Notes under the pieces: model-generated
The model's database searches: none
The model's input: the letters and a program-made list of their open reading frames with translations, nothing else
What the model was told of the DNA's origin: nothing
DNA from: Linum tenue
Taxonomy: Eukaryota; Streptophyta; Magnoliopsida; Malpighiales; Linaceae
Assembly: GCA_946122785.1 (NCBI GenBank)
Contig: CAMGYJ010000008.1
Location: 4,985,742-5,049,741, forward strand
Length of the DNA stretch: 64,000 nt
Direction: 5' to 3'
Translations under genes and position numbers: made by a program
Part shown: positions 1 to 11,745 of the stretch, piece by piece
Layout of the letters: each line of letters begins with the position of its first letter
How positions within the stretch are numbered: the first letter of the stretch is position 1

Positions 1-27
1 CCCTAACCTGCTTCCCTTTTTATGCAG

Positions 28-1204
28 CTATGCACTTCGGGAGCGTGGCGATGATGGCGAGGCCGCCGAGGCGAGGCAAGTTACCTTCTTCCAAAGCTGG
101 AATCTCTTCTCAGGCAGCCGCTAAACCGGGCCCGTCTACTGTTGCTCCTTCGAAGTCACTGATCCCGCTGAGCAGGGCTCCACTTCCGCCGGCGGGGCAA
201 ACCACGCTCGCGAGCGGGGTAGATGGGCAGTTGACTGTGCAGGCCGGAGGGGACGTTCTGCGTAGGGGGCGTGACGTTGGTAAGCGTGTTGCTGAGAGCC
301 CTGCTGAGGAGAATGACGATGGCCGGAAGAAGACAAAAGCGACCTCCTTGACCGAAACCGTTGACTTCTCTCCGCATTCCTCTTTGCGCGAAGACTGCGC
401 CCGCCGTATGCTGCATGAACTGTCCGGGAAGCTTCTCGTTCCCCCGGAATATACGGAGGTTGAGGACCCCTCGAGTAGGCACTGGATTGGCACTGCCGCC
501 CGGTTTCTCCTTGCGGTATGTATTTTTACCTTGTTCAATTTTGGCTCTTTTCTGAACGCTCCTTAAGGGGTAGTTTGAAACTGTAGGCGGGCGTGGGCTT
601 GTCTCAAGTCGGGATGATCAACGACAAACTGCAGTCGGTCAACCTTCACGGGGAGGTGGAGGCGGAAAAGCTTCGGAAGCGGATTGGGGAGCTGGAAGCG
701 GAGTCACTCAAGGGGCGGGCTGCGTTTCGGGCCGAAGCCAAGGCAGAGCTGGAGAAGGAGCATGGTGATACCGTAAAGGATCTTCGAGCGGAGTTGTCTC
801 GAGGAGTGCAAAAGGTGAATAGTTTAATGGCTGATAAGGAGATTCTGGAAGCGGATGCGTCCCGTCTTCGCGTGCGTGTCGAGGAGTTGGAGAAAGAAAG
901 GACTGAGAGCTTGCTGCGTCACAAGACGGAAGTGGACGCCGCATCTAAGGCGGCCGTTGCTTCCTATTTGTTGTCTCCCGCATTCCGTCAGATTGATGAT
1001 GCTAAGAGGTCCAAGGCTATTGGAGATACGGTGGCTGCCATTCGACACCTGTTCCGCCGCGACCATCCAGAGTTGGAGTGGGACACTGACGCCGTGTGGG
1101 ATGCGGTGGTGGCCTGGGGTTCCTCTGAAGATGATGTCAACTCGGAAGGTACTCTTTCAGCTGGGGCGGGTGGAGATGAAGTGAGCTCTCGAGGAGGACA
1201 GTGA
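28..1204 (+). CDS. Antisense gene inside the gypsy element, coiled-coil protein, two exons visible (28-515, 587-1204), 5' truncated
   Basis: Runs opposite to gag-pol. A pyrimidine-rich tract ending in AG at 18-27 looks like an acceptor, so exon 1 probably starts at 28 and the gene extends off the left edge. A donor GTATG at 516 and an acceptor ending in AG at 586 bound a 71-base intron. Removing it joins the two open frames in the same phase, turning two ORFs into one that ends at TGA 1202-1204. The second exon encodes a Glu/Lys/Arg-rich heptad-like region of about 100 residues (KLRKRIGELEAE, SRLRVRVEELEKE), then a globular acidic tail. This resembles the plant proteins annotated as 'putative gypsy-type transposon' and the antisense ORF of Tat/Retand elements. 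Its function is unknown. Confidence 0.65.
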
Positions 1205-1457
1205 TAACTTGTTGGCTAAATCGTTGATATTTTGGAGTCGAGTATGTCTCGACTATAAACTGGTTCCTGTAATTTTCCTTCTTTTTCCAGACATTGCCGC
1301 TCTAATGCGGTCGTTGCTTTCCCCCTCTTCATATATATGCGTGTGATGGTCGTTGCTTTTTGCCATATGACGGTCTGAGATTACTTCTTGAATGTGAAGA
1401 CCGGCGTGAGCGGGTCTTTGTCACGGGGGCGGGATATTTGATCTGGAAATGATCTAT
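1205..1457. other. Spacer between antisense gene and tandem array
   Basis: Internal part of the gypsy element with no coding signal. TC-rich stretches and a short ATATAT run near 1330 are the only features I see. Because the antisense gene ends at 1204, this segment may hold its 3' untranslated region. Confidence 0.4.
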
Positions 1458-2525
1458 GTCCCGGGATGCGTTTTTATTAGGATCCCGCTCTGCCTTCGTG
1501 GTGGCGTACTACGAGCGAGTCCCTGCCCCTCAGGGCATTCCGCGGGCGGGGGTTATCCTTGCTTCGTGGTAGCGTTTCTAGGAATAACCCATGTCCCGGG
1601 AATGCGTTTTATTAGGATCCCGCTCTGCCTTCGTGGTGGCGTACAACGAGCGAGTCCCTGCCCCTCAGGGCATTCCGCGGGCGGGGTTATCCTTGCTTCG
1701 TGGTAGCGTTTCTTAGGAATAGCCCATGTCCCGGGATGCGTTTTGTTAGGATCCCGCTCTGCCTTCGTGGTGGCGTATTACGAGCGAGTCCCTGCCCCTC
1801 AGGGCATTCCGCGGGCGGGTTATCCTTGCTTCGTGGTAGCGTTTCCAGGAATAACCCATGTCCCGGGATGCGTTTTGTTAGGATCCCGCTCTGCCTTCGT
1901 GGTGGCGTATTACGAGCGAGTCCCTGCCCCTCAGGGCATTCCGCGGGCGGGGTTATCCTTGCTTCGTGGTAGCGTTTCTAGGAATAACCCATGTCCCGGG
2001 ATGCGTTTTGTTAGGATCCCGCTCTGCCTTCGTGGTGGCGTATTACGAGCGAGTCCCTGCCCCTCAGGGCATTCCGCGGGCGGGTTATCCTTGCTTCGTG
2101 GTAGCGTTTCTAGGAATAACCCATGTCCCGGGATGCGTTTTGTTAGGATCCCGCTCTGCCTTCGTGGTGGCGTATTACGAGCGAGTCCCTGCCCCTCAGG
2201 GCATTCCGCGGGTGGGGGTTATCCTTGCTTCGTGGTAGCGTTTCTAGGAATAACCCATGTCCCGGGATGCGTTTTGTTAGGATCCCGCTCTGCCTTCGTG
2301 GTGGCGTATTACGAGCGAGTCCCTGCCCCTCCGGGCATTCCGCGGGCGGGTTATCCTTGCTTCGTGGTAGCGTTTCTAGGAATAACCCATGTCCCGGGAT
2401 GCGTTTTGTTAGGATCCCGCTCTGCCTTCGTGGTGGCGTATTACGAGAGTCCCTGCCCCTCAGGGCATTCCGCGGGCGGGTTATCCTTGCTTCGTGGTAG
2501 CGTTTCTAGGAATAACCCATGTCGA
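1458..2525. repeat. Tandem array, eight units of about 131-136 bp
   Basis: Each unit carries the landmark CCCGGGATGCGTTTT followed by AGGATCCCGCTCTGCCTTCG and GAGTCCCTGCCCCTCAGGGC. Landmarks recur near 1458, 1594, 1730, 1863, 1994, 2128, 2258 and 2391. Units differ by single substitutions and 1-3 base indels (for example 'gtattacgagagtc' in the last unit). The array ends abruptly near 2522, just before the end of pol. Open frames running through it on the plus strand are a by-product of the repetition. Arrays in the region between pol and the 3' LTR are known for Tat/Ogre-type elements and can seed satellites. Confidence 0.95.
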
Positions 2526-2585
2526 AGAATAACACGTGCTGGAAGACTTCGTTCATTGATTGTTTACAAAAGAGGACTACAAATT

Positions 2586-5500
2586 CTACTCAGCCGAGTA
2601 GTACTTGCGCAAATGTAGTGAGTTCCATGTCTTGCCGACTGCTTCCCCGCCCATGGTGGCGAGCTTGTAGGTGCTCGGCCCTATCTTGTCACTGATAAGA
2701 TAAGGTCCTTCCCTGTTTGCCGCCAGCTTTCCATGCCTTTCCTTTTCCCGCTTGTCGAACATCCGCTTGAGCACCATGTCCCCTTCTTCCAGCATGCGGG
2801 GGCGTACCTTGTTGTTGTAGGCTCGCGAAACTCTGTCCTTCTCTGCGATTGTCCGGGTCAGGGCCGCTTCCCTCCTTACTTCTGTCATGTTCAACTGGTG
2901 AAGCAGGTTGGAGTGGTTCTCTTCGGGATCGTAAGCTCTAATGCGGAGCGTTGGGAGGTGCATCTCGGTTGGGACCACCGCTTCGCTTCCGTATGTGAGG
3001 GAGAACGGTGTTTCGCCCGTTGCCGTTTTATACGTGGTTCGATGGGCCCACAGGATGTGTGGGAGTTCAGTTGTCCAGGCGCCCTTCGCTTCTCCCAACC
3101 TTCTTTTTAGACCTCGCAAGATGAGCTTGTTGGACGATTCTACCTGACCATTCGCCTGCGGGAACGCCACCGATGCCATGCTGTACTTTATTCCATGCTC
3201 CTGGCAAAATCTCTCAAACGGGAGGCAATCAAATTGAGTCCCATGATCCGTTATGATGGTCTCCGGGATTCCGAAGCGGATTAATATGTTGTTGAAGAGG
3301 AACTTCTGTACCCTAGCGCTGGTGATCGTTTCGAGAGGTTCAGCCTCTATCCATTTAGTGAAGTAGTCGACAGCTACTACTAAGTACTTCTTACCCAGCG
3401 GGGCATTAGGGAAAGGCCCTAGGAGGTCCAGACCCCACTTCGCGAAAGGCCATGGGCTTACAATTCCCTTCATCTCCGAGGCGGGGTGGTGGTGCTTATC
3501 CGCGTGTTCCTGACATGCGTGACACTCGCGCACCGTTTTGAGGGCGTCTTTCTTGACGGTAGGCCAGTAATATCCCTGCAGGAGGATAGCCCGTTCGAGG
3601 CTCCTCGGGCCAACATGGGTGGCACAAGTGCCCATGTGTATCATTCTCAGAGCTTGGTCGGCCTCTTCCCCCCCCAGACACTTCAGGTAGGCCCCCGTGA
3701 AAGAGCGCTTATGTAGTTCGCCTCCCACCAAGGTGTATCGGGCCGCCTTTCGACGAAGTGCCTTGGCTGCCAGTCGATCTTCAGGTACCTCATCCCGTTC
3801 AAGGAAATTGACCAGTTGGGTTCGCCAGTCTTGACTGCCTTCGGGAACTTCGTCTCCTATCTCCGTTACTTCTTTCATTACCGTGACTTGCCTCTCACCC
3901 TCAAAGTCCATGGCGGTGGCCAGCTTTGATAACGCGTCGGCGTGTGCATTACCCTCGCGCCTGACATGCTCTAAAGACCAATCCTCCATCTGCGCCAGCG
4001 CTCCTTGCGCTTTTCCGGCTAGCTTTATCAACTCCTCCTCTTTGATCTCGAAATTCCCATTTATTTGACCTACTACCAACGATGAGTCGGAAAAAATCTT
4101 GACCTTCTTGGCTCCCATGCCTGAAATCACCTTTACTCCGTTAATCAGCGCCTCGTACTCTGCAACGTTGTTTGTCTTCAGGGCGTCGAAGCGCATGGCG
4201 ATCTCATGGATAACGCCCTCGGGTGTTTCGATGACCATTCCCGCTCCGGCGCCTCCCTTTCCTGCTGCCCCGTCCACTGACAATTTCCACGCTTGGTTGT
4301 CCCTGTGCGTGCCATCATCCAAGGTGAATCCTTCAACAATGAAATCTGCCAAGACTTGGGCCTTTACCGCCGGCCGGGGGGCGTAGGATATATCATGCTC
4401 ACTTAGTTCGACTGCCCACTTAGTCATCCTTCCGGAGGCGTCCATTCCGTGTAGTATTTTCTTGAGCGGGAGGTTTGAGAGGACTGTGATGGGGTGGCCT
4501 TGGAAATAGGGTCGCAGTTTCCTAGCGGTCATGGCGACCGCGAGGACCGCCTTCTCGATTACCAGGTACCGAGTCTCGGCTGGGAGCAACGCCTTGCTGA
4601 CATAGTAGACAGGCATGTCTTTACCGTCCTCAGACCTTCTCACCAGTACTGAACTTGTAGCCTGATGTGAGACCGCAAGATACAGAAAGAGACGCTCCCC
4701 AACTAGTGGTGCACTAAGCACGGGTGGCGCCACTAGTTGCTCCTTGAGGCGTATGAAGGCTTCGTTGCACTCTTCACTCCACTTAAAGCGGGCTGCCGAC
4801 TTCTTTAGGATCTGAAAGAACGGGGAACATTTGTCTGCCGACCGAGGTATGAACCGACTTAATGCTGCCATCTTTCCATTAAAGGCTTGTATTTCCTTGA
4901 TAGTCTTGGGGGCTTTCAGCTGCAGAATGGCGTCAATTTGCCGGGGGTTGGCCTCGATTCCACGCTTTGTAATTAGAAAACCCAAGAACTTTCCCGCCTC
5001 AGCTCCGAACACGCATTTGGTGGGATTTAAGCGCAGCCCATGCTCTCTCATATTCGTGAACGTTTCTCTCAGGTCTTATAGGTGTGTTTCCACCTCCTTG
5101 CTTTTTACCAATACGTCGTCGACATACGCTTCTACATTCCGCCCTATCTGTTGGCGTAGCACGGCGTCCACCATACGCTGGTAAGTGGCTCCCGCATTCT
5201 TCAAGCCAAAGGGCATGACCACCCAACAGTAGTTCCCTGTTGCTGTCATGAAGGCGGTCTTCTCTTGATCTTCTTCTGCTAGGCTTATCTGGTGGTAACC
5301 TGAGAACATGTCGAGGAAACTCAACATGGCGTGGTTCGCCGTGGCATCTATGAGTTGGTCGATTCTGGGGAGCGGGTATGCGTCCTTGGGACAGGCACTG
5401 TTGAGACTTGTAAAGTCAATGCACATACGCCACAAGCCTGAGCTCTTCTTGACGAACACCGGGTTGGCTAGCCAGGTGGGATAACGCACCTCCCTGATAA

Positions 5501-7868
5501 AGCCCGCCTTGAGTAGTTTTTGTATCTCTTCTTCCAACGCCATCTGTTTTTCCACCGATATATTCCTCCGCTTTTGTTTTATCGGGCGGGTGTTCGGTCT
5601 TACCGCCAGATGGTGTTCTGCGAGTTTGCGCGGCACGCCTGGCATGTCTTCTGGCCCCCATGCGAAAAGGTCAGCGAACTCTTGGAGGAGTCCGATCATG
5701 CTAGCTGCCAGGTCGGGTTGAAGGTGGGCCGATAGGCGCACCGTTTTCTCGGGCTCACCCTCTCGTAAGGGTACCGCTACATCTCCTTCCAACGCTTCCG
5801 GTCTTGGGTTGTTTCCCCTTGTATCTACCAAATCTACCTCCAGCTGTTTGATAGTTGCTTGGTAGCACTCTCGAGCTTGTTGCGTGTTACCTTTGACACA
5901 GCCGACCCCTTTTCCCACTGTGAATTTCAGCCTCTGATGACAGGTGGATGCTACCGCTCCGAAGACTGAAAGGAAGCTTCTCCCCAAGATGGCATTGTAA
6001 GCCGAGGGACAGTCTGCTACGTAAAACTCCATGGATTTGGTCTTGGTTACGTTCCCCTCCCCGATCGTTACGCGTAATGTGACCATGCCCAGGACTTTGA
6101 TCTTCGATCCCGAGAACCCCACTAGCTGTGTTGAGGACGGCTTGAGGTCTTCGACTCCTTTCTTCATACTCTTCAAGGTTGAGAAGAAGAGGATGTCCGC
6201 GGAGCTTCCGTTGTCGATGAGCGTTTTCGTCACCTTGTACTTCCCTGTGCGGAAAGATATGACAAGAGGATCTTCTGCCGCTTCCGGGCTGGCCAGTTCT
6301 GCTGCTTCGAACACCACTTCGGCGGTAGGTGAGGAAGAAACGGTTAAGCACGCCTCTCCACTGTTCGCGACACGTGGTCGCTTTCTTCCCCCAGCGATGG
6401 TGATAATTTCTAGGTCGTCATCGTCTAGGCGTGGTTGCCTCCTTGGTGGGGGCGCGTTGGGAGGTGATGGGAGCCTTTCTCTTCCTCCCCTATCGCGAGA
6501 CCTTGACCTTCGGGGTGTTCTGGACCTCCTTGCCCTCGACCTTGAACGCGGCCTTCTGGGGGACCTACTTCGATAACGCCTGAGTGACGGCGACCTGTCG
6601 TCACGCTCGTGTTTCTTTGCTTCCAGTCTACTCCTCAAATCTCCAGGTGCAAGGTTGGCGATGCTCATTTGGAAGTCTCGACAGTCCACCGTGTTATGTG
6701 AGGTCTTTTGGTGCCAATCACACCACCTTCTGAACACTGGGGCTTCGGGACGTCTTTGAGTATCGCGGCGGGGCCCCTCTTCTCTGGGTCTGCGTTGATG
6801 GGCGTCTTCCTTCTCCCTTTCAGTCGCGTATACCTCTCTTTTGTTCTCCCCCGCTCGCACCTTCCCCTTATAGTGGTTCCGTTCTGGGGACCGCCCTTTT
6901 CGGAATGGGGATCTGTTTCCCCTTCTTACTTCCTTTCTTCCTCCCCGATCTGTTGCCACCAATGCTTCCTCCAGTGTTATCACTCTGCGAACTAGATTGT
7001 CCAGGTCCGGCCATGTTTTGATGTCCTGCTCCTTTTTAATCAACGCCCGTTGAAGCTCCTTGCTCTTGGAAGCCATTCTCAGACTTCCCGCCGCCACATT
7101 TGGGGTCACGCCCTGGATTTCACTGGCGATGGTATTCCATCGGTCATAGAACGCCGTCAAACTCTCCCCCTCTCTCTGTGTGCAATTTATCAGCGCGGTA
7201 ACGGTGAGACGCCTGCGGATTTGTGAAGCAAACTTCGATGTGAACAGAGTTGCGAACTGCTCAAAATTGTCTATGATTCCTTCGGGGAGTGCCGTGTACC
7301 ACGTGCGACACCGCCCTCCGAAGGTTATCGGAAAGGCTTTGCAGAGGTCCGCGTCGGAGGCGTTTATAAGCTGCATCTTCAGCGTGAAGGCGCTCAGATG
7401 GTCGTTCGGATCGGTGTCCCCGTTGTAAGCCGGAAGGCCCAACGATGAAAAGTTCGGGGGAACCGGATTCCGGAATAGCTTTTTTGAGAGGGGGTTGTGT
7501 AGGATGCTCGGCCCCTTTGTCTTCCCGCTTCCCTTCCCGAAGCTTGCTTGCAGGTGTTCTTCCAGGAAACTCAGGTCGGTTTCCGGCCTTTCATCGTCAG
7601 TTTCCTCGTCCTCTGACTCAACTTCTACTATCTTCTTCTTTCCTCTATCCCCCGGCGTGGAGGACGGGCCTGGGGCCTCGGGGCGCCTTATTCCTTCTTT
7701 AATCAATGACAGGATCTGACTTATGCTGCTCCGCATTTGCGTGATTTGCTCCCCTTGACTTTTTACCCTCTCTTCCAGCTCTATTTCTTCTTCGACCGTG
7801 GGCGACAAACCACGCATCGTGATAGGCTCGACAACTTCCTTCATAGGGGTGATGGAGTCACCCGACAT
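2586..7868 (-). pseudogene. gag-pol polyprotein of the gypsy element, interrupted by one in-frame stop
   Basis: I start at the ATG at 7868, just inside the primer-binding site. The open frame continues upstream into the LTR but that part is unlikely to be translated. Residues from this Met: gag domain about 145-255; an Arg/Ser-rich tract about 425-465; a CX2HX4-5HX4C-like knuckle (CDWHQKTSHNTVDC) near 385; protease with LIDNGSSADIL near 550; reverse transcriptase with the YVDD box at 5115-5126. A TAA codon at 5076-5078 (minus strand) ends the frame 12 codons after YVDD. The next segment (5075 to 2586) is in the same frame and gives RNase H, a second RNase H-like domain (SVDGAAGKGGAG, NNVAEYEAL, FSDSSLVV), the HHCC zinc finger and the D,D,E integrase core (GLDLLGP, TDHGTQFD, QANGQVESSN). 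The only lesion I see is this one nonsense codon, so the copy is defective but young. Confidence 0.9.
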
Positions 7869-7894
7869 TTCAAGGAGAACGATATTCTCTTCCG

Positions 7895-7912
7895 GCCCCA
7901 CGGTGGGCGCCA
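7895..7912 (-). promoter_or_regulatory. Primer-binding site for tRNA-Lys(CUU)
   Basis: On the minus strand it reads TGGCGCCCACCGTGGGGC. This is an 18-base perfect complement of the 3' end (with CCA) of the tRNA-Lys(CUU) encoded at 33284-33356 in this window. It lies three bases inside the 5' LTR and fixes the LTR boundary at 7916. Confidence 0.9.
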
Positions 7913-7915
7913 AAT

Positions 7916-8430
7916 TGTTTAAGCCTAGAATGTACCAGGCGGGAAAGGAGAGACCTTTGGAGAATACCGTTGTTCCTTGACGCGCGGGTGCTGCGTTCAC
8001 TGCACAAAGGGTCCGGGGCGTAGCCCGCGAACACTCTCCGATGACTAAGTTAGAGATAGGGAGAGAGAAAGTAGTTTAGAGAGAGAGTGTATGAAATCAG
8101 TTACCATTTAATGAAGTGGTTGGCTGCTATTTATAGTCCGAGGTGGTGGGTGTGTGTGTCTTGTCAGTCGTGTGTTTTCCCGCTCCTGTGCCACACGCTC
8201 GCGGCGGCATTTAATGAAGTGTCAGTGATGGCATGATTGGTGTGGATCCCCCCTTTCTGGTCGTACTTACCCGCCTCCTGCAGGCCTGACCTGGTAGCGC
8301 CTTATACCTGTTCTCTTTGTCCCTTGGGCCGGCCCATTCCTTGACTTACTTACCTTGGGCTTTTCCCCTTTTGGGCCGTCTCCGGTCACGTGGGCCTTTG
8401 GTTTAGACAGCGATCCCCTATGGCCCAACA
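7916..8430 (-). repeat. 5' LTR of the gypsy element
   Basis: In element orientation it begins TGTTGGGCCATAGGGG (8430 downward) and ends TTTAAACA at 7916, so it has TG...CA ends and about 515 bp. The inner end abuts the primer-binding site after a 3-base spacer. The LTR carries the promoter and start site for gag-pol, though I could not place a TATA box with confidence. The matching LTR is not in the window, so the outer end rests on the TG/CA rule only. Confidence 0.8.
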
Positions 8431-8809
8431 GTTACATAACAAAATAATATTATATTGATAGAAAGATTGTCCCACCAAGATATGATACTGTCTAGTACAG
8501 TTTCACAAACAATACTTTCAATATGATAAATTTCATTCAAATTACCGGTTTGACATGAATTTATACTTTAATTATGGTTTTATCACGATTCTACGGTTAA
8601 TCAGTGAACCAGCAGTCTTATCTATATTCAATCTCAGTACAGTTTCACAAACATGACCATACAATCAGTTACAACTTTGATGATGAACTCAATAACAGTA
8701 CCTTTGACACCAGCAATTTACATGAAAAACAGACTCATATTTGCTGTTTGCATAAGATCACGCACCATATATCAAACAAGAGCTAAGTTAGTACTATGCC
8801 CCGCACTGT
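8431..8809. other. AT-rich flank, no gene seen
   Basis: Host DNA between the retroelement and the 3' end of the SEO gene. A short motif (CAGTTTCACAAACA) occurs twice, near 8500 and 8640. It probably includes the SEO 3' untranslated region. Confidence 0.5.
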
Positions 8810-11745
8810 TTACTCATCGCAGCACTGATACATAATGAACTTCTCCATAGCCCGGCCACACTCCGAGCACACCACCCTCTCCGGCGCGTTTGCTGCAGCG
8901 CCAGGAAGCACGAGACGGTTGCAGTGGTGCGGGCTGTGGAGCTCCATGAGGTGCTGCTTAAGTGCTGGGAGGAAACCTGTTTCTTTAACTTGCTTCTCCC
9001 ACGATGAGAACTCGGTCAAGCATGTCACAAATGTGCTTCCTTTGGCTCTGACCAAGTCTCCTCCTGATCCTCTGCTGAGAATGGCCCATCCATCATCACT
9101 GCCGTCGTAGCTAAGCAATGTCATGATCTCTTGCATTATGGGGTCGTTGTCGACCGTTTTATGGAGCTGGTTCTTCGAGTGCCACATGCTCTCGATCCGA
9201 ACCCAGAAGTACCATACCAGGGTCAAGTCCTGCCAGCAGTGGCTCATGTTAGCTGCTGTTATGGCCGTTATGTTCTTACGAACTCGCTCTTTTGGGTTGC
9301 TTTTGCCCACATAGACCATCTCCAGGGGGATGCCTGCTGCGTTCCCCACTGCATGTAGCACGCTGGTGAATTTGCGGATCCACTCTGTATCCTCGCCTCC
9401 ATATACGCAAATATACTTATCTTCAGACATCTGTAGATGAGAAGATACAAGGAGATTGGGTTTAGGACATTGTAGTTGACTTCTAGTGCTTGTAAATGGG
9501 TGGATTTTAGAAGATTGGAAATAAGTCGATAACAATATCACGGTGAATCAGAGAGAACATACCCATTGCACGATTGTCGGATCAATGCCATCTACCAACA
9601 ATTCAAGCCTCCAACTCTCTTCCTTCCACAGGGCTTCCTCCCTAGCAATGGTGAAAGGGAAGGCTGCACTCCCCCAGATCCACATCATGTGCAGTGCATT
9701 TGGGCTCATGACCTTTACTTGAGGATCTAGCACAACGAGAATAGTCTTCTCCCCGAAGTTCCATTCTTCTTTCACAAACTTGATCGCTGCAGGGTCGATA
9801 ATCGATGGATGGGACACTGAATACCAAGGCATGGTCGCCTGCAGGCTCTCGAATTGCTTCTGCTTACCGTCGGTCCATGGGACAGCAGGGTCGAGGATCG
9901 GGAGCCACACGACCTCATACTGAATGTCATGTCTCGTTGGATCGATCCGAGCTTCGTTGTATATCTGCTCGAGGATAGCGATCTCCTCTTGCAGGATGTC
10001 CAGGCCTGATATGAGAAGCAGCACCATTTTTCTCCGTAGGACATCCAAATGAGCCTGCCATTGTCAACCACAAGGAAAACTTCTATTGGAGATTTAGCCT
10101 TTACGGAAGAAAAACTCACTATATTTACTGATTCAATGAGGATTCATCCTGGGTAGCAGGCCTATTTACAGTATAATCCTATAGGACGATATGTCCATGA
10201 CCAGATATCAGGATTCATAGGCCTATAAGGTTAGCATAATTTTCACTCAATTATTACAGAGGCTGCAAATAGAATTGACAAAATTGAAATCAGAGAAAAA
10301 GAATCAGAGAGAACCCTCTTCTTGGTGGCACCATCGACAAGAGGCTGCAGATCATCCTTTGCATAAATCAATGCCTTGAGAACCTTCATGTTATCGATTT
10401 GTATAGTCTCAAACAAACGGATAAGGCTCTGATAAGACTCCATGAATTTCTTTTCATCTGAATCATATGGTGACACCTCCATAATCAGTGCTTCTTATTC
10501 TAACTTCCATGGTAGATAAAATGTAACAGAGAAAAGCTTACCAATGTGCTTATAGCAAGTCCCCAGTTGAGCTTCGAGGTGGCTGCACATGTTGCTGAGT
10601 TTGTGACCCAAGCTTGACAGCTCCCAGGCTTCTGTGGTTGCCGCTAAGTGTCTGTAACCAAAAAGAATGAGATCAAATACTCCTCAAAATTCCTGTACTA
10701 TCATCCGACAGGAACTTATAACTTCGAGCAACAGCTCGTACTGCCAACGCATAGGCTTCGTAGATTGAATGTACTTACCCATGCCCTAGGCCTACGAGGC
10801 CAGTGATCTGTGATGCACAAGCCACAACACTTCGAGCTGTCCAGTAGACAGCAATGGGTATATGAGACAAAGCCATGGATAGTGCTTCAACATCAGAAGT
10901 AATATACTGAGACGGCAGCTCCTTAAACTTAATGACACACTTGCCAACGTCCAGCATTGTTTTTATGACACTTCTCACAGCATCGAATCTCGGTTTCTGT
11001 GCATTCGAAAGCTCTAAGATCTCAGGCAACTGCTTGAGGATCGCCACTGCTTTCGCTAGCTGATTCGAGGAGTAGTTCTGTGCGATGAGCCAGAACTCTC
11101 CATAGTTCATGCCAAAAGCTGCTAATACTATCACCAACTTTGCATCCCATGAGAAGTGGGCAAGCATGTTCAGTATCGCCATTGCAGAACCATGTGCATC
11201 CTCACTTCCCGAGCATTTGCAGGCAATCTGTGGTGATAGCAGAACTAAATTAATGAAAGATAAACAATCAATCAAGATCGCCAAGGCCAAAATATTCAAT
11301 CACAACGATCATAGCAAACCTCTGTAGCAACTCGATCAATCACAAAGGCCAAAGATTCAAGAGCATCCCTCATGCTGGCTTGCAGAGCTTGGTCCTCCAA
11401 GGCTTCACCATGAACTGGAGTGCCCTACGATCAAAACCCGCAACTAAATCATGAAAAAGGAACACCAATGCAAAGGAAACTATAATGCAAGCAGCAGCAG
11501 CAGCAACACAAAGGAATTAACATCACAACCATTACCGGGCTAGCAACTGGCCCGAGAGTTGGGTCAGCATGAACAAAGATGTCCTCAACTACACGGAGTA
11601 TAGGTTTGACATCGATCTCCTGCCCATCTGGAGCATGAGCAGCTTCAAGCTGCTTCATCACCGCAACATCGTCGGAGCTCGAGTACATCAGGCGGCTACC
11701 CTTGGCCGGTTTCTGCATTCTGACTGGCGCTCTTCTGAACGACAT
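8810..11745 (-). CDS. SEO: SIEVE ELEMENT OCCLUSION (SEO) family protein, seven exons
   Basis: SEO proteins form phloem-protein filaments in sieve elements and help seal sieve plates after wounding. Proposed exons: 11745-11536, 11424-11320, 11227-10779, 10651-10542, about 10499-10315, 10054-9563 and 9430-8810. They keep one frame and give about 723 residues, normal for the family. Family stretches: N-terminal IDVKPILRVVEDIFVHAD; central AYQSLIRLFE-like segment (SYQSLIRLFETIQIDNMKVL); thioredoxin-fold region VLRRKMVLLLISGLDI; C-terminal CVYGGEDTEWIRKFT, VYVGKSNPKERVRKN and the Cys-rich end ERVVCSECGRAMEKFIMYQCC. All introns have GT-AG ends; the exon 5 donor (GTTCTC) is weak and the exon 5 acceptor has three in-frame AG choices. 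No lesion seen. Confidence 0.92.

Larger units (their letters stand above)
1..8430 (-). mobile_element. Ty3/gypsy (Tat-like) LTR retrotransposon, left end outside the window
   Basis: Minus-strand element. Reading from the right it holds the 5' LTR (7916-8430), a primer-binding site (7895-7912), gag-pol (7868-2586), a tandem array (about 1458-2520) and an antisense spliced gene (28-1204). Domain order is gag, protease, reverse transcriptase, RNase H, a second RNase H-like domain, then integrase, without an obvious chromodomain. The second RNase H plus an antisense gene between pol and the 3' LTR is the arrangement known for the Tat/Ogre/Retand branch of plant gypsy elements. The polypurine tract and 3' LTR must lie left of position 1, so the left target duplication and LTR divergence cannot be judged. 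The candidate right target duplication is the 5 bases at 8431-8435. Confidence 0.9.

Noticed and set aside
1458..2525. Regular repeats that could suggest a CRISPR array
   Set aside because: The repeats are contiguous with no unique spacers, and the setting is a plant retrotransposon.
1449..2618. Several plus-strand open frames of 85-291 codons
   Set aside because: They run through the tandem array, repeat the same peptide in different frames, and result from a repeat lacking stops.
7869..8000. 44 extra N-terminal codons on the gypsy gag frame
   Set aside because: They fall across the primer-binding site and inside the LTR; the Met at 7868 is the first one inside the element.
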